NCBI RefSeq assembly: GCF_014805685.1
Contig: NC_060892.1
Coordinates: 23,376,400 to 23,440,399 of the forward strand
Reading direction: 5' to 3'
Length of the DNA stretch: 64,000 nt
Source of the DNA: Silurus meridionalis
Lineage: Eukaryota; Chordata; Actinopteri; Siluriformes; Siluridae
The position numbers were made by a program, and so were the translations under genes. Below the pieces are notes generated by a model that saw nothing but the letters and a program-made list of their open reading frames with translations, was not told the origin of the DNA and did no database searches. Below are positions 22,500 to 33,632 of the stretch, in pieces. The number at the start of each line of letters is the position of its first letter. Positions within the stretch are counted from its first letter, which is position 1.

Positions 22500-22645
22500 A
22501 AAAGTTCTGGTTTGTCACTTTTGACAGTTGCTGCTATGGAGGCCTGCGTGCTGATTTGGTCTAATTATGTGCAGCCAGATAGGGGGACTGTCACTAATGC
22601 GAAAGTGTGATAAATACTGCCGGTGTCTGCAACTGTCAGACGCAT
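22500..22645. promoter_or_regulatory. candidate intronic cis-regulatory element with three TGACAGT motifs
   Basis: A non-repetitive island between poly(A) and (CA)n tracts. It carries TGACAGTTGC at 22522-22531, its exact inverse GCAACTGTCA at 22629-22638, and ACTGTCA at 22587-22593, plus CTAATTATG at 22561. TGACAG is the core bound by TALE homeodomain proteins (Meis/TGIF). Function is inferred only. Confidence 0.35.
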
Positions 22646-22661
22646 CACATTCACTCATACT

Positions 22662-22662
<1 letters not shown>

Positions 22663-22712
<50 letters not shown>
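22663..22712. repeat. (CA)25 microsatellite
   Basis: Pure AC repeat; another (AC)n follows at 22811-22848. Both lie in the e8-e9 intron. Confidence 0.95.
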
Positions 22713-22714
<2 letters not shown>

Positions 22715-22809
22715 CTATAGGTCCACCACCAACCAACATGCCAGCTTTTAATATCCAAAACACACTGGTTTCTTTGTTTCTCTGATGTGTTCGACTGTTT
22801 CATATCTAT

Positions 22810-22853
<44 letters not shown>

Positions 22854-23046
22854 AACAATACACCGCCTTTTCTGTAAATCCTAGCATTTCCAGTTGTCTA
22901 TATTAAATACTTTCAACGATACGATTTTCAAATCGAACAAATAAAATTAACATAACCGCATCATACGCCGTATAACGACCCGTTACCGTTCGCCGAGGAA
23001 AATTCCGCAGACGCCGAGGTCCTGACAGAAGATTAATGTTGCTTAC

Positions 23047-23092
23047 CTCTAACAAGCTCAGATGAACTCCGATCAGATACGGCATGGGCGCG
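23047..23092 (-). CDS. dennd1b: dennd1b exon e8, cDENN
   Basis: A short 46-nt exon that completes the Cys codon and encodes APMPYLIGVHLSLLE. APMPYLIG.H.SL is a family signature of the cDENN lobe. The acceptor is ccaacag and the donor GTAAGC. It is not a multiple of three, so skipping would break the frame. A (CA)16 tract (UG in the transcript) begins 56 nt upstream of its acceptor. Confidence 0.94.
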
Positions 23093-23144
23093 CTGTTGGG
23101 AATCAAAGTCGTTAGCAAAACTAATATAATAGCATAGACAGAAA

Positions 23145-23148
<4 letters not shown>

Positions 23149-23180
<32 letters not shown>
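23149..23180. repeat. (CA)16 tract upstream of dennd1b exon e8
   Basis: UG repeat in the transcript, 56 nt upstream of the e8 acceptor. Confidence 0.95.
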
Positions 23181-23181
<1 letters not shown>

Positions 23182-23302
23182 AACCGGTCAAGCTAGTAAA
23201 GCAAATAAAGCCTGGGACAAATTTTAGAATATAGAATAAAAGTCTGGTGAAAAGTATGCGGACCACCGTAACACCACCAAACCCTTAAAGGAACATCCGA
23301 TT

Positions 23303-23411
23303 GCATTTACATTTACAGCATTTGGCAGACGCTCATGGCTTGGTGGAAGCTTGGTGGTGCTGGGATTTAAACCTATGACCTCCCGATTCTAATGCCGACA
23401 TGATTCCAACG
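23303..23411 (-). mobile_element. tRNA-derived SINE fragment, reverse orientation
   Basis: Reversed tail catttacagcatttggcaga, then cgctcatggc, followed by tggtggtgctgggatttaaa and cctatgacctcccgattcta. The middle is deleted. It adjoins another reversed SINE at 23478. Confidence 0.6.
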
Positions 23412-23477
23412 TTGTCCTGAACAAACCCCCTGTCCTACATGCTGTGTTCTGAAAACTATGAAAACGGATTTGTATTC

Positions 23478-23732
23478 ATGGCATTCGGCAGACGGCCGAC
23501 TCACAGCTGAGCAGTTGAAGGTAAAGCTTGCAACTTACAGCTTACAACTAAAGAAATTGAGGGCCGTGCTCAGGGGCCTAGCAGTAGAAGCTTGGAGATG
23601 CCGGGATTTGAACTTGTGACGTTCTGATCCAGGGTACAATGCCATAACCACATACAACTAAGCAGTGGAAGCTTGGTGGGACTGGAATTTGAACTTAACC
23701 ACTGAGCCTTAACCACTGAGCTAACACCTCCT
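23478..23732 (-). mobile_element. tRNA-derived SINE with repeated segments, reverse orientation
   Basis: Contains catggcattcggcagacggc, cgtgctcaggggcctagcag, gatgccgggatttgaacttg, then a second partial unit with aagcttggtgggactggaat and ttgaacttaaccactgagcc, ending at taaccactgagctaacacct. The doubled head suggests a nested insertion or slippage duplication. Confidence 0.6.
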
Positions 23733-24029
23733 ACGATTACAATTGCCACTTCCACTGGAACTAGGAGACCCTGACCTGGTCCAGCATGGCGAAGCATCTG
23801 TATGCCATGAAAAAATATGGTTTTCTAGGTTAAGATTGAACTGTAAGAACTTCACATGGTCCTGATCTTCTCGACCACACTAAAAACTGGACACTATATA
23901 AACCAATTGGGTACATTTCCAGCCGTATGTGTGCTTCTTCACCAGACTGTGTGCATGCAATTTACCAGGCAGTATCACAAGGTTCCGAGACTCGATCTGT
24001 TTACAAGAAAGTACTTTATTTATCTATGT

Positions 24030-24240
24030 TTACACCCTACAACCTTCAAAATACTCCCTTTGCACAGCAAAACAGCGCTCCCAGCGTTCCTGGAATGTGA
24101 CCTGGAAGTCTTCCCTTAGAAGCGTGCCAAGCACCTTCTGCGATTCGCGCCGGATCTCCGCAATGGTTTCAAAACGCCGACCTTTGAGCTGGATCTTAAT
24201 TTTCGGGCAGAGGGCCGGGAGGTCCGCAGGAGGCGAATCT
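24030..24240 (-). mobile_element. mariner-type transposase C-terminal relic
   Basis: Read on the minus strand, the segment encodes PKIKIQLKGRRFETIAEIRR, then ESQKVLGTLLREDFQVTFQE and RWERCFAVQREYFEG, ending at a TAA at 24030-24032. PK.K..LKGRRF.T..EI......L......DF...F..W..R....GDYFEG is the end of mariner-family transposases. The sequence is nearly uninterrupted over about 70 codons, so it may be fairly young, but upstream transposase domains are missing. Confidence 0.8.
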
Positions 24241-24537
24241 GTTGAGTGGGGTGTGTAAATCGCAGACGTGGTTACGCATGATTACCAGCGGTTGCACAGC
24301 TGCTGATGTGCATAGGACGATGTCTTTTGGTGCACTGACTTATAAAGTTTGGTGCGCCCTGTGACGGTGCGTTCAGCCTTGTGCTGCCATCGGTTTGCAT
24401 GTTGCAAAACTTGTCTCAAACCTTTTTGATACCACCCCCTTATAGGATGTCTTTGGATGCGTTGGCAGGAAATTTTCCCCTTTACTTGGAGAGAACTGAT
24501 CACTAAAGGGAGCTAAATGCAAAAGCGGCAAGGAAAA

Positions 24538-24612
24538 TCTCCCCGGGATGGTATGAGGAAGAAAAGAAGCCTTGAGAGGAACCAAGCTCGATCAGGGGGG
24601 CACTGAATATCC
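24538..24612 (+). repeat. dispersed repeat with counterpart at 28570-28650
   Basis: Shares gagaggaaccaa(g/a)ctc and cactgaatatccattcgtta or gaacgtccattcattatagt with the sequence at 28588-28661. A family of interspersed fish repeat, not assignable here to a class. Confidence 0.45.
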
Positions 24613-24639
24613 ATTCGTTACAGTTTTAAGACGGATATC

Positions 24640-24815
24640 GACTGGTTTATGACCCCAACCCTGTTGGTTGAAGACCAGATGAACTAGAACGCTGACTACA
24701 CCTACACCAGTATCTGGCTTTACCAATGCCCTTGGGCTTGAATCTTCACAAGCACTCTCCAAAATCTAGTGGAACATCTGCCTAGAGTGGAGGTTATTCC
24801 AACATTTTGACCTTC
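24640..24815 (+). mobile_element. Tc1/mariner-derived MITE fragment
   Basis: Shows accccaaccctgttggttga, acaccagtatctggctttac, caatgcccttgggcttgaat, and tctagtggaacatctgccta followed by gagtggaggttatt, the 3' half of the family. Confidence 0.55.
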
Positions 24816-25057
24816 GTAAAAAGAGTAGAAGTTATTACCGTCATTCCCGCGGGGAAGTGGTAGCTCAGTGGATATAGTGTAATTGGTCAGATGTATAACT
24901 GAGATCATTGTAAGTCTCTCTGGATATATTTTAGGTCCATATAATGTTCCTCATTGTTCCTCCTGTTGCTAAATAAATCCAATTTGACCCAAATATGCTC
25001 CAAAATCTTTTGGAAAGACTTTGTAGAAAAGAGTAGAAATCATTCCCGCCATTACCG

Positions 25058-25246
25058 AGGGAAAGTGGTAGATTGGTTTGAGTGGCTAAGATGTTAGATT
25101 TCTAATCGAAAGGTCATAGGCTCAAATCCCTGCACCACAAAGCTGCCACTGCTGGGCCCTTGAGCAAAACCCTCATTTACTCAGCTTTATAACTGAGATC
25201 ACTTCTCTGGATAGATTTGGGGGTCTGCCAAATGCCATAAACATAA
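25058..25246 (+). mobile_element. tRNA-derived SINE, nearly complete
   Basis: The head has a box-A-like gtggtagattggtttgagtggc and a box-B-like aggtcataggctcaaatccc, followed by the body gctgccactgctgggccctt, gagcaaaaccctc, and the tail ggatagatttgggggtctgc then caaatgccataaa. This is the usual layout of fish tRNA-derived SINEs ending in GGATAAAAGCGTCTGCYAAATGCC. Confidence 0.7.
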
Positions 25247-25624
25247 GGTACCGCCGAACCCGAACCAGCAACGCTCGTCCGACGCTCTTGCGAGTGTGAT
25301 GATCGAGTTTGCGCCATTCAAATAAACAGATGCATTAGGGAAAAATAAAAAAACATGATCGAATCTGGCTAAACGTGTTTCGGGAACGTAAACGCATTAT
25401 GGCTTTTGACCGTTTCCAGGAAGGTGATTAGCGTAATCGGTGGCGTCAGGTTCTTCGGGAGTGGAGCTGGAGTGGAACCTGGGCATCGTGGAGTAATCAG
25501 ATCGTTTGGGTACATCTGCTCGATATATATTTGATATAGTTATGCTGGTAATAAGCTAGCGCCCTCTGTGGGTGTGTGTGAGTGTGTGGACAGTTGTGCT
25601 AAAAGACAGAGCAGACGATCTTAC

Positions 25625-25725
25625 CAGCAGTAGTCCAGCAGGTGTGGGGGAAGAACAGGGATGTAGATGTGTTGCCAGTGCATGGGGAAGAGCATGGAAG
25701 CTGAGCCATGCACACATGCGGTTAA
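25625..25725 (-). CDS. dennd1b: dennd1b exon e7, cDENN
   Basis: This exon of 101 nt encodes [20 protein letters not shown] then [13 protein letters not shown], plus two bases of a second Cys. [28 protein letters not shown] is diagnostic for the family. The acceptor is ccttgtag and the donor GTAAG. Compared with mammals there are conservative changes (I to V, Y to F, Y to H). Confidence 0.95.
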
Positions 25726-26114
25726 CTACAAGGAAATGAGAGCAAAAAATAAAAAATAAAAAATAAATGTACATCAGAGGCTGAAATTACAATACATCAA
25801 AAGTTCTTTTATATATAAAAAATGGGTCGCTGAGATATTTCTCATCCGCAACCGTATTTAGGCTATTGAGCAAAAAATATAAATCCAACATGGCCTAACA
25901 TTAGTATGGACTTAAAGGACGTAAAGAAAATACAGCTACTAAACAAAAAAAAAAAAAAAAAGAAAAACAAAAAGGGGGGAACAAGTTAATTGCCTGGCTT
26001 GTGTGGAAAGCCTGGTGGGCTAAACCCTAGTGAACCCTCCTTCTTCTTCTTCTTCTTCCACTCATCTGTGCTCATGGCTACCTCACAATTTTATTGACCC
26101 CCCCACCCCCTCTC

Positions 26115-26147
<33 letters not shown>

Positions 26148-28147
26148 ATCTCTCAGATTAAAATAACATGATTAAATATGGAAAAAGAACAGAGGTCTGA
26201 AGGCTCCGCTGGGACTTCATTAGGGCAAATTGCCAAAGAATGAAACATGAGTTAGCCAAGAGAGAAAGCATGAGCTGCTGGAATACCAGAGGGAGCGAGG
26301 CTGAGTGTGGATTCCCCCCCTCCGAACCAAAAAAAAAAGGAGGGGGGGGTCATTTTGGTAATGTGTGAAGCTCTACTCCGAAACTAGCCCCCCACATCCC
26401 AAAATCCTGTCACCAGCCTAACCGGAGCGACGCCTTTGCTTCTACATGTCCCGCACGAGGGCGTGTAGCTTTAAAACTTTCGGCTTATTTCGATTTTACA
26501 ACCCCCCCCACCAAAAAACTTGGTGCTCTTTTATTTTTATATATGCTAATTTGTTTTTGCACTTTCCATTTTTAGAAGAAAAAAAAAAACCTTAAGCCGT
26601 GACATGTCTAATTGTGTCTTTTTTTTTTCCCTTTTCCTTTTTCCGAGCGCTAAATGAATATTTATATCATCTTCCACCAGGTGGGTATCACAGCGTATCA
26701 AAGCTTCCAGACGATCCCCAAATTTTTTATTTTTTTCCGCTATTTTACGAGCGCTTTCTTCAAACACATCCGCAACCGCGAAGCATAAATGATGTCGAGG
26801 GGTCAACCCGGTACTCGGGAAACATTTTTTTTTAATTCCTCTGAAACAGGTTGGTGTCTAATCTCTGGGAGAGGAACCTTTCCGTACCACGTACAGATGA
26901 GGAAGAATCGACTCCGGTTATTTCAACAAAGCCTAAAGGGGAAGCGCCGTTTGGCTTGATTTACTCTAGACTTGAAAGGGAAGCGCTATCGGTTTTCAAA
27001 AGGGATGGGAAGGAGAGGAGGTGGCGAAACCAAGATAAGTTGGTTTTGAAGGTCAGAATTCCGAAATGAAATGAGGACGGTATAAAATTGTTTGCAAGCC
27101 AACTTTCGTTTACCCTGAGCTCGGCATATATATTGATATATATCAGCTACCGATGGGATACGATTCGCCCCGTTACGATCCAATTTTGATTCGATGGAAA
27201 AAATATGATGCTCCCCAACTCAATATGGTACAGTTTGCTTTTATTTCTTAGGGTCAGACAGACAGTATCACAAATTTACCTAAGTGCTTTTTGACTTCTA
27301 TCGCATGTTCATTTCACAAACAGGCCTTTGCAGTGCCAAAAAAAAAAAAAAAAGAAAGAAAGTAAAGCTTTCCCTCTGCCATGTTAATCTGTATTCTTTG
27401 TGACTCTCAGGACTCGTAGTGTTGTGATGCGTCGTATTCACGTAGAGAGCGCGCTCGAGAAACCGTTTAGCGGTGAGAAAATCAATCTACAAATAAAATA
27501 TTGGTTACAAATGATCATTCTAAATGATAAAAGTACAGCGCATCTACTGACAATTATATAAAAAAAAATATTTTACTGATGGAAATATGTAAAAACTGTC
27601 TTGTGATACAAATACCAACTTGTATCCAATGCGCTTTACATTGTTTACTTTTAGGCCGATGCGTCGCATCCTCTTCTTACCAAATATATATCACATATAT
27701 AGTGTCAACTGTGGAGTTTTTATTAATTTTATATCAAATGACACATTTATTTAAAAACACAGTGTGTTTGTGTGAGATCTTTGACTGCATAAAAAAAATA
27801 GCACATATCACTTCTCTAGGAAACAAATGCTGGCTTCTGGCTGGTTTTGGGTGTAGACCTGGTGCCTGCTGGGGCTCAATGTGAGCTGCCACTAATGAGC
27901 ATGATAAGTAGGAGAGCAGCCACACACAGCAGATTACGCAGAGGTGACCAGGCTCAGGGAAACAACACAGCCCATGATCCAGTCACTAGGGACATCCTAC
28001 AGCTGGGCATGTCCAAAATCTCTCTCTCAAACACACTCGCTCATACACACACACAGCCAATTAATGCTACGCCTACACCTACCCTAACCTCAGTAACCCA
28101 GGAGAAAACCCAGTTCTGTTTTCTTAAATAAAATCCACAATCATTGG

Positions 28148-28150
28148 ATG

Positions 28151-28221
<71 letters not shown>

Positions 28222-28239
28222 CGATAGATCGATAGATAG
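28148..28239. repeat. (GATA)n microsatellite
   Basis: About twenty GATA units with two GATC interruptions near the right end. Confidence 0.95.
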
Positions 28240-28660
28240 ACACTCTGTACATACAAACTGTTCAAGATAATTATTTGCAATGATGCTGAAACGTTGTCGT
28301 GAAATGAGATGTATAGTAAAAGCAGAAAAAAGAAAGCTTTTGGCCATCTCAAGATGTTTTATGTATTAGAAAAAAGGAGAGTGAGACTCTAAAAACCCCT
28401 GAATCTCCACTGGTGCTGTTTTTTCCCCTTCATAATTTCATGATGTGATGATGATCAAGATGATCAATGATCATTGGTGCTCCTCTGTCGAATTTTTGTG
28501 AGCAAACAAAGATCCAAAATCAAAATGAACATCACAGCCCTTGCTACCTTCTGGTAGTCGCTACTAAGCACCAGAAATTCATAAAGGAAACTGAGAGGAA
28601 CCAAACTCAATAGGGAATCCAGCCTCATCTTGGTGCCATCGAACGTCCATTCATTATAGT

Positions 28661-28816
28661 TACATTTACAGCATTTGGCAGACATCCTACTCCAGCTATG
28701 GAGGTAAAGGCCTTGCTCGGGGGCCCAGCAGTGCCAGCATGGTGTGGCTGGTATTTGAAATCATGACCTCCAGATCCAAAGGCCAATCCTGTAACCACTA
28801 AGCTACCACTCTTCCC
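28661..28816 (-). mobile_element. tRNA-derived SINE, reverse orientation
   Basis: Starts with the reversed tail tacatttacagcatttggca, continues through cttgctcgggggcccagcag and tgtggctggtatttgaaatc, and ends at the reversed head gtaaccactaagctaccact. Confidence 0.7.
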
Positions 28817-30689
28817 AACTTCCCCTTTCCCAAGACTCCCCCTAGTTCCATCATTGTTACGGTGAACTGTTCAGTGATCGGCACCTTAGACGCAGAACTC
28901 TTAATGCAAAATGTTGTACCGGATTGTGGATATTAATTACCATCCAAATCCTACTTCATAGATCTATTTAGGCTGCTGATGTGGAACCATCCTCAGCTGG
29001 ACCGAATGGCCTCCAATTGAAAAAAAATCCATCCAGAGGTAGGGAAGCATGGACACTGGTCCTTCAGAAGCAACTATTCCTTCCTACTTTTTTAAAGCTA
29101 CATCACAACACTATGGCGACCGAGGCGTGTCTTTAGAGGCACAGAGAATACAGATTGACATGGCAGAGGTAGAGCTGCATCTTCCTGTAGACTGAACAGG
29201 AAAAGAACGTTTGTATATATATGTATCTTCAAATGTGACGCGTCATTGGCTATGCATCGAGATGCGAATCGCATCGGACTCAATTATGGAGATGCACATG
29301 CCCTGATCTAGAAGCTTCCGTCACCTCGAGAACGTCCGAAAAACAGATTCCGCAAGAAATAAGGATCCTCTCTTTGAGTCATCGGAGGTCTTTCTCAGGG
29401 TTGAGAGTAGTACACATTTAACATCTGCTGTTACCGAGAACACAAAAGGCGTCTCTGTTGCGGCATGTTTACGGGGACGGGGTCTTTGACAGCAAAGCGG
29501 AACCTACAGCTAGTCCATGTAAAGAAGGTAGTAAACAGTGCCTTTTAGATTGGGGGAATATATCTGTAGCACTTCAGGGGAAAAAAAAAGTTCTGATCTT
29601 TGATAGGCGCAGCGCTGCAGGCAGCACTATCACAGCGACTGGGGCAGACCAGAGGTGTGATTTCTTCTTTTTTCCTTTTTCTTCCCCCTTGACAAGGGTG
29701 ACAACACCGCGAGTGTGCACCAACCGACTTCCCCTAGACCCTGTAAGGCTCTTTTTCTGTTCTGGTTCTTGTGCTCGCTTTCCAATTACCTTCTCCATTC
29801 CTGTCTATGCTCAGGAGCTAACAAGGAGGTGACACTGAAGGGGGGATTGGGAGGGAAAAAAAAAATGAACAAAGAACAGAAGAAAAAAAAAAGACGTTGA
29901 AAGGGCACAGGCAGATAAACGCCAGATAATACTAACCCGTCCGTATAGCATGCCCGGAGAAGAGTAAGCTGGTGGTGGAGAACGAGAAGTAACTAGGAGA
30001 AGTAACTATCAAAGAGGCAGGGAGTGGGAGATATGCTCAGAGAGAGAGTAGAAAAAAAATGAGACTGCAGAGTGCTACGAGGATAAATGAAAAAAAGAAT
30101 GACAAAGACAGTAGAAGTAAAAGGATGGAGAAAAAAGTGAGTGTGTGTGTGCTTGTGCATAGAACTGGGGAGGGGGAGTCCGGATGGTGGGTGAGAAGTA
30201 TGAGGCCAAAGAACAACCTCAGTGGCTAGCACCACAGGCCAAGACAGGATCTTGCTCTTGTTAGCATAGCGCTGACAGCATGATAAGAAAGCTGCTGTCA
30301 AAGACTCAGGGCCTCCCAGCTGACTAGTTAGAGGGCACCTGATGTGGCACAATTATACCAGCGTGTGACAAGGCAGCACGAGCTGCTGCCTTGCGGAGGC
30401 GCCTCGGAAACAGCGGCGCGCCTCGCCTCCGGTCACAAAACAGCGATGAGTCGACTGATGCGCCATTGTAAGATCATGATTTATTCCTTTGCTGTTTTTT
30501 TTTTTTTTCCCCGGTACAGGCGAGGCGGTGCCTGTGTTCGGCTACAACTGACATGGAAAGGTACACTGGGGGCCCCCAAAACATTGAGGGTCAGCCTGAA
30601 GCATGCATAATGTATATGCTCTCACTCCCTCTTTTTTTTGTGCTTTCTCTCTCCTCTCTCCTTATATTTATATATACATACATATATAT

Positions 30690-30694
30690 ATACA

Positions 30695-30764
<70 letters not shown>
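30690..30764. repeat. (AT)n microsatellite
   Basis: Long TA repeat preceded by tatacatacatatatatata-type imperfect units from 30666. Confidence 0.95.
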
Positions 30765-30765
<1 letters not shown>

Positions 30766-31456
30766 CCTCAGTTACCTCAGTGTCGCATCCAGCGAATAGA
30801 AATTTGGCAAATTTGCGACGGAATCATTAACGCCCCCGCTGATGGACGGGGTTTAGAAAAGAGTGGAGGAGATAGTAGGAGATGCGAATAATGACGATGG
30901 GCACGGTGCTAATTTGGAGCCTACGCGAAAGCGGACGCTTGGCTACCCTCTTGCTCTGCCAAACAGTAAATCACGTAAAAAAAAGGGCGCTGGGGGGAGA
31001 CGGGGAGGGTTGAAGAGGGGGAGGGTTGAGGTCTTTACCCGAGAGACTAATGATTTACACACTCTACGCCTTCTTGTCAGTGAGCGCACAGAATGATGGC
31101 GGTGGCAACCAGGAGGAGTGAAATAAGTCCGCGGATTAGCTCGAGCTGACAGGCTCTTCTCGGGTCTTTCCCTTGCGCTCTCTTGGGCTACAGATAGCTC
31201 GCTCATGACATCACTCGCTGTTGCTCCCCAGAGCATCGGGGAAACTTTGGGCTGCCCGGGCGATAAGCTTCCACTCCCTTCCTGAGGGCAGAGGAGCCGG
31301 ACGAAAACTATGCGAGAAGCGCCGGAAGCGTAATCACTGATAATAGAAGGACAATTAAACAATAATAATAAAACTAATAATTATAATAATCATTGCAATA
31401 ATCCCAACATGATCATCGCCCGTTTACGCTCGCCGTAAGGTGGAAGGTCTACTCAC

Positions 31457-31567
31457 AGTGCTAAGCTTACTCGAGGTAATGATGATGCGTCGCTCGTGCA
31501 GCATGCTGGCGTACAGGTGTAGCATGTTGTTCACGTCCACCGCCACAAAGTACTCCGTTAGATTCCT
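31457..31567 (-). CDS. dennd1b: dennd1b exon e6, cDENN
   Basis: This 111-nt exon (37 codons, phase 0 at both ends) encodes RNLTEYFVAVDVNNMLHLYA followed by SMLHERRIIITSSKLST. It is the most recognisable cDENN motif, in the lobe that contacts Rab35 in the known DENND1B structure. The acceptor is ctttcag and the donor GTGAGT. A poly(A) run on the plus strand, about 15 nt upstream of the acceptor, supplies a T-rich tract on the transcribed strand. Confidence 0.95.
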
Positions 31568-32081
31568 CTGAAAGACAGAGGAAAAAAAAAAAAAAACCAT
31601 GGAAACCAGCTGTTTGGTGAAAGGTCCTCTACTTATCCTTATTAAGTACGCTAATTTATAAGAACAGCCTAAAGTACACAGGGTACGTGGTGCGAAACCT
31701 TTCCGAAAACTATAGTTTGTAGTTCCGGACTTAACACTTGTGTAGTAGTTTTTTTTTTACTAAGCGCTTGATCTTGGGCAGGGCTCTGAGGTGGATTCCG
31801 AGACGATCCTAGGAATACCGGGTGCAAAGGCGGGAGGATTTACCTCGCATAGGATTCCCTGACCTTACCTCTGCACACAAACACTCCTTCGCACAATGGG
31901 CAATTTGAGCAATATTTGCCCACCTACACATCTTTGGACAGCGGGAGGAAACTTGAGGACGAGGAGGAAACCCATGGAAATCCAGGAAAGAACCCGTACC
32001 CGTACTCATTTGCAAAAATTACTTTAGTGTAATGCAATAAATGAAATCGAGCCAGCGCTCAGCACTCGGCAGTGTACTCAC

Positions 32082-32135
32082 GTTTTCAGGGATGGTCGGA
32101 AGTCCGGTGATATCCGGGGCAAAGAAGCGCAAGTG
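32082..32135 (-). CDS. dennd1b: dennd1b exon e5, start of cDENN
   Basis: Fifty-four nt (18 codons, phase 0 at both ends) encode HLRFFAPDITGLPTIPEN. This matches the H..FFAPD.TGLPTIPE block that opens the central DENN domain. The acceptor is tctttag and the donor GTGAGT. It is separated from e4 by a 6.2-kb intron holding a LINE insertion and large simple-repeat arrays. Confidence 0.92.
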
Positions 32136-32351
32136 CTAAAGAAAACACAAATGAAACAGAAATGAGTGTTGCTTATAATAGTAGTATAAGGCTGCATCTA
32201 CTAAAATCCGAAACAAATAATTGTATGACATTTCGACCTGCGACATTTACGCCTGCAGCGACGACTAAAAATGACGGCAACGTTACTTGCGTTAATGTTG
32301 ATGTAGATTATAGTATTGCCAGTGGTATTAGTAGTAGTAATAGTAAAGCAT

Positions 32352-33632
32352 GGAGATGTTTTAGGAGAGATGGCAGTGGAGTTTTAAACAAGATTGTTTA
32401 ACAGGACTTTGGAAGGTGAGAGGATGCCTGAGGAATCAAGAAGGAGTGTGCTGGTACCAATCTTTAAGAATAAGGGAGATGTGCAGAGCTGGAGTTACTA
32501 CAGGGGAATAAAGTTGATTAGTCACACCATGAAGTTATGGGAAAGAGTAGTGAAAGCCAGGCTGAGAGAAGAGGTGACCATCTGTGAGCAGCAGTATGGT
32601 TTCATGCCGAGGAAGAGCACCATTATTTGCTTTGAGAATGTTGATGGAGAAGTATAGAGAAGGTCAGAAGGAGTTGCAAGGTAAGTTTGTGGATTTAGAG
32701 AAAGCGTACGACAGGGTGGAAAGCGGAGTTGTGGTAGTGTATGAGGAAGTCAGGTGTGTCAGAGAAGTATGTGAGGGTGACTGGTTTAAGGTGGAGGTTG
32801 GACTGCATCAAGGATCGGCTCTGAGCCCTTTCCTGTTTGCAGTGGTGATGGACAGGTTGACGGACAAGGTTAGACAGGAGTCTCCGTGGACTATGATGTT
32901 TGAGGATGATATTGTGATTTGTGGTGAGCGTAGGGAGCGGGTTCAGAAGAGCCTGGAGAGATGAAGGTCCATGCTGGAGAGAAGGGGAATGAAAGTCAGT
33001 AGGAGTAAGACAGAGTTCATGTGTGTGAATGAGAGGGAGGGCAGTGGAATGGTGCAGTTGCAGGAAAAAGAGGTGGAGAAGGTGGAGGAGTTCAGGTACC
33101 TGGGGTCAACAGTGCAAAGTAATGGAGTGTGTGTTAGAGAAGTAAAGAAAAGAGTGCAGGCAGGGTGGAGTGGGGGGAGAAAAGTGGCAGGAGCGATTAG
33201 TGATAGAAGAGTATCTGTGAGAGTGAAAGGGAAAGTTTATAGGACTGTGGTGAGACCTGCGATGATGTATGTTTAGGGACAGTGGCATTGAGTAAAAGAC
33301 AAGAGGTGGAGCTGGAGAAAGCAGAGCTGAAGAGTTTATTAAAGGGACAGCGCATGCAGGACATTTTGGAGACAAGGTGAGGGAGGCAAGCTTGAGATGG
33401 ATTGGACATGTGCAGAGGAGGGACATGGGGTATATCGGTAGGAGAATGCTGAGGATGGAGCCACCAGGAAGAAGAAAAAGAGGAAGGCCAAGGAGGAGGT
33501 TTATGGATGTGGTGAGGGAAGACATGCAGGTAGTTGGGTTGAAAGAGGCAGATGTAGAGGATAGGGGGGTATGGAGACGGATGATCCGCTGTGGCAACCC
33601 CTAATGGGCGAAGCCGAAAGAAAAAGAAGGAG
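32352..33632 (+). mobile_element. non-LTR retrotransposon (LINE), 5'-truncated, reverse transcriptase remnant
   Basis: Three overlapping frames (32394-32657, 32584-32964, 32971-33276) plus 33377-33604 together carry a reverse transcriptase. Visible motifs are LVPIFKNKGD, YYRGIKLISHTMKLWERVV, QYGFMPRKST, LEKAYDRV, GLHQGSALSPFLFAVVMD and FEDDIVI (the catalytic F/YADD box with A changed to E), then YLGSTVQSNG and a C-terminal RLRWIGHVQRR-like tail. Frameshifts, a deletion between LEKAYDRV and GLHQG, and lost N-terminal domains make it dead. Clade is uncertain; it resembles RTE-like fish LINEs. It sits inside a degenerate AGT-repeat region. Confidence 0.88.

Larger units (their letters stand above)
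25726..31456. other. intron e6-e7
   Basis: Contains a (CA)n (26117-26144), unique blocks around 26150-26330 and 27740-28120, (GATA)n, a reversed SINE and a long (AT)n. No additional exon was found, and the e6 and e7 phases are complete without one. Confidence 0.7.
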
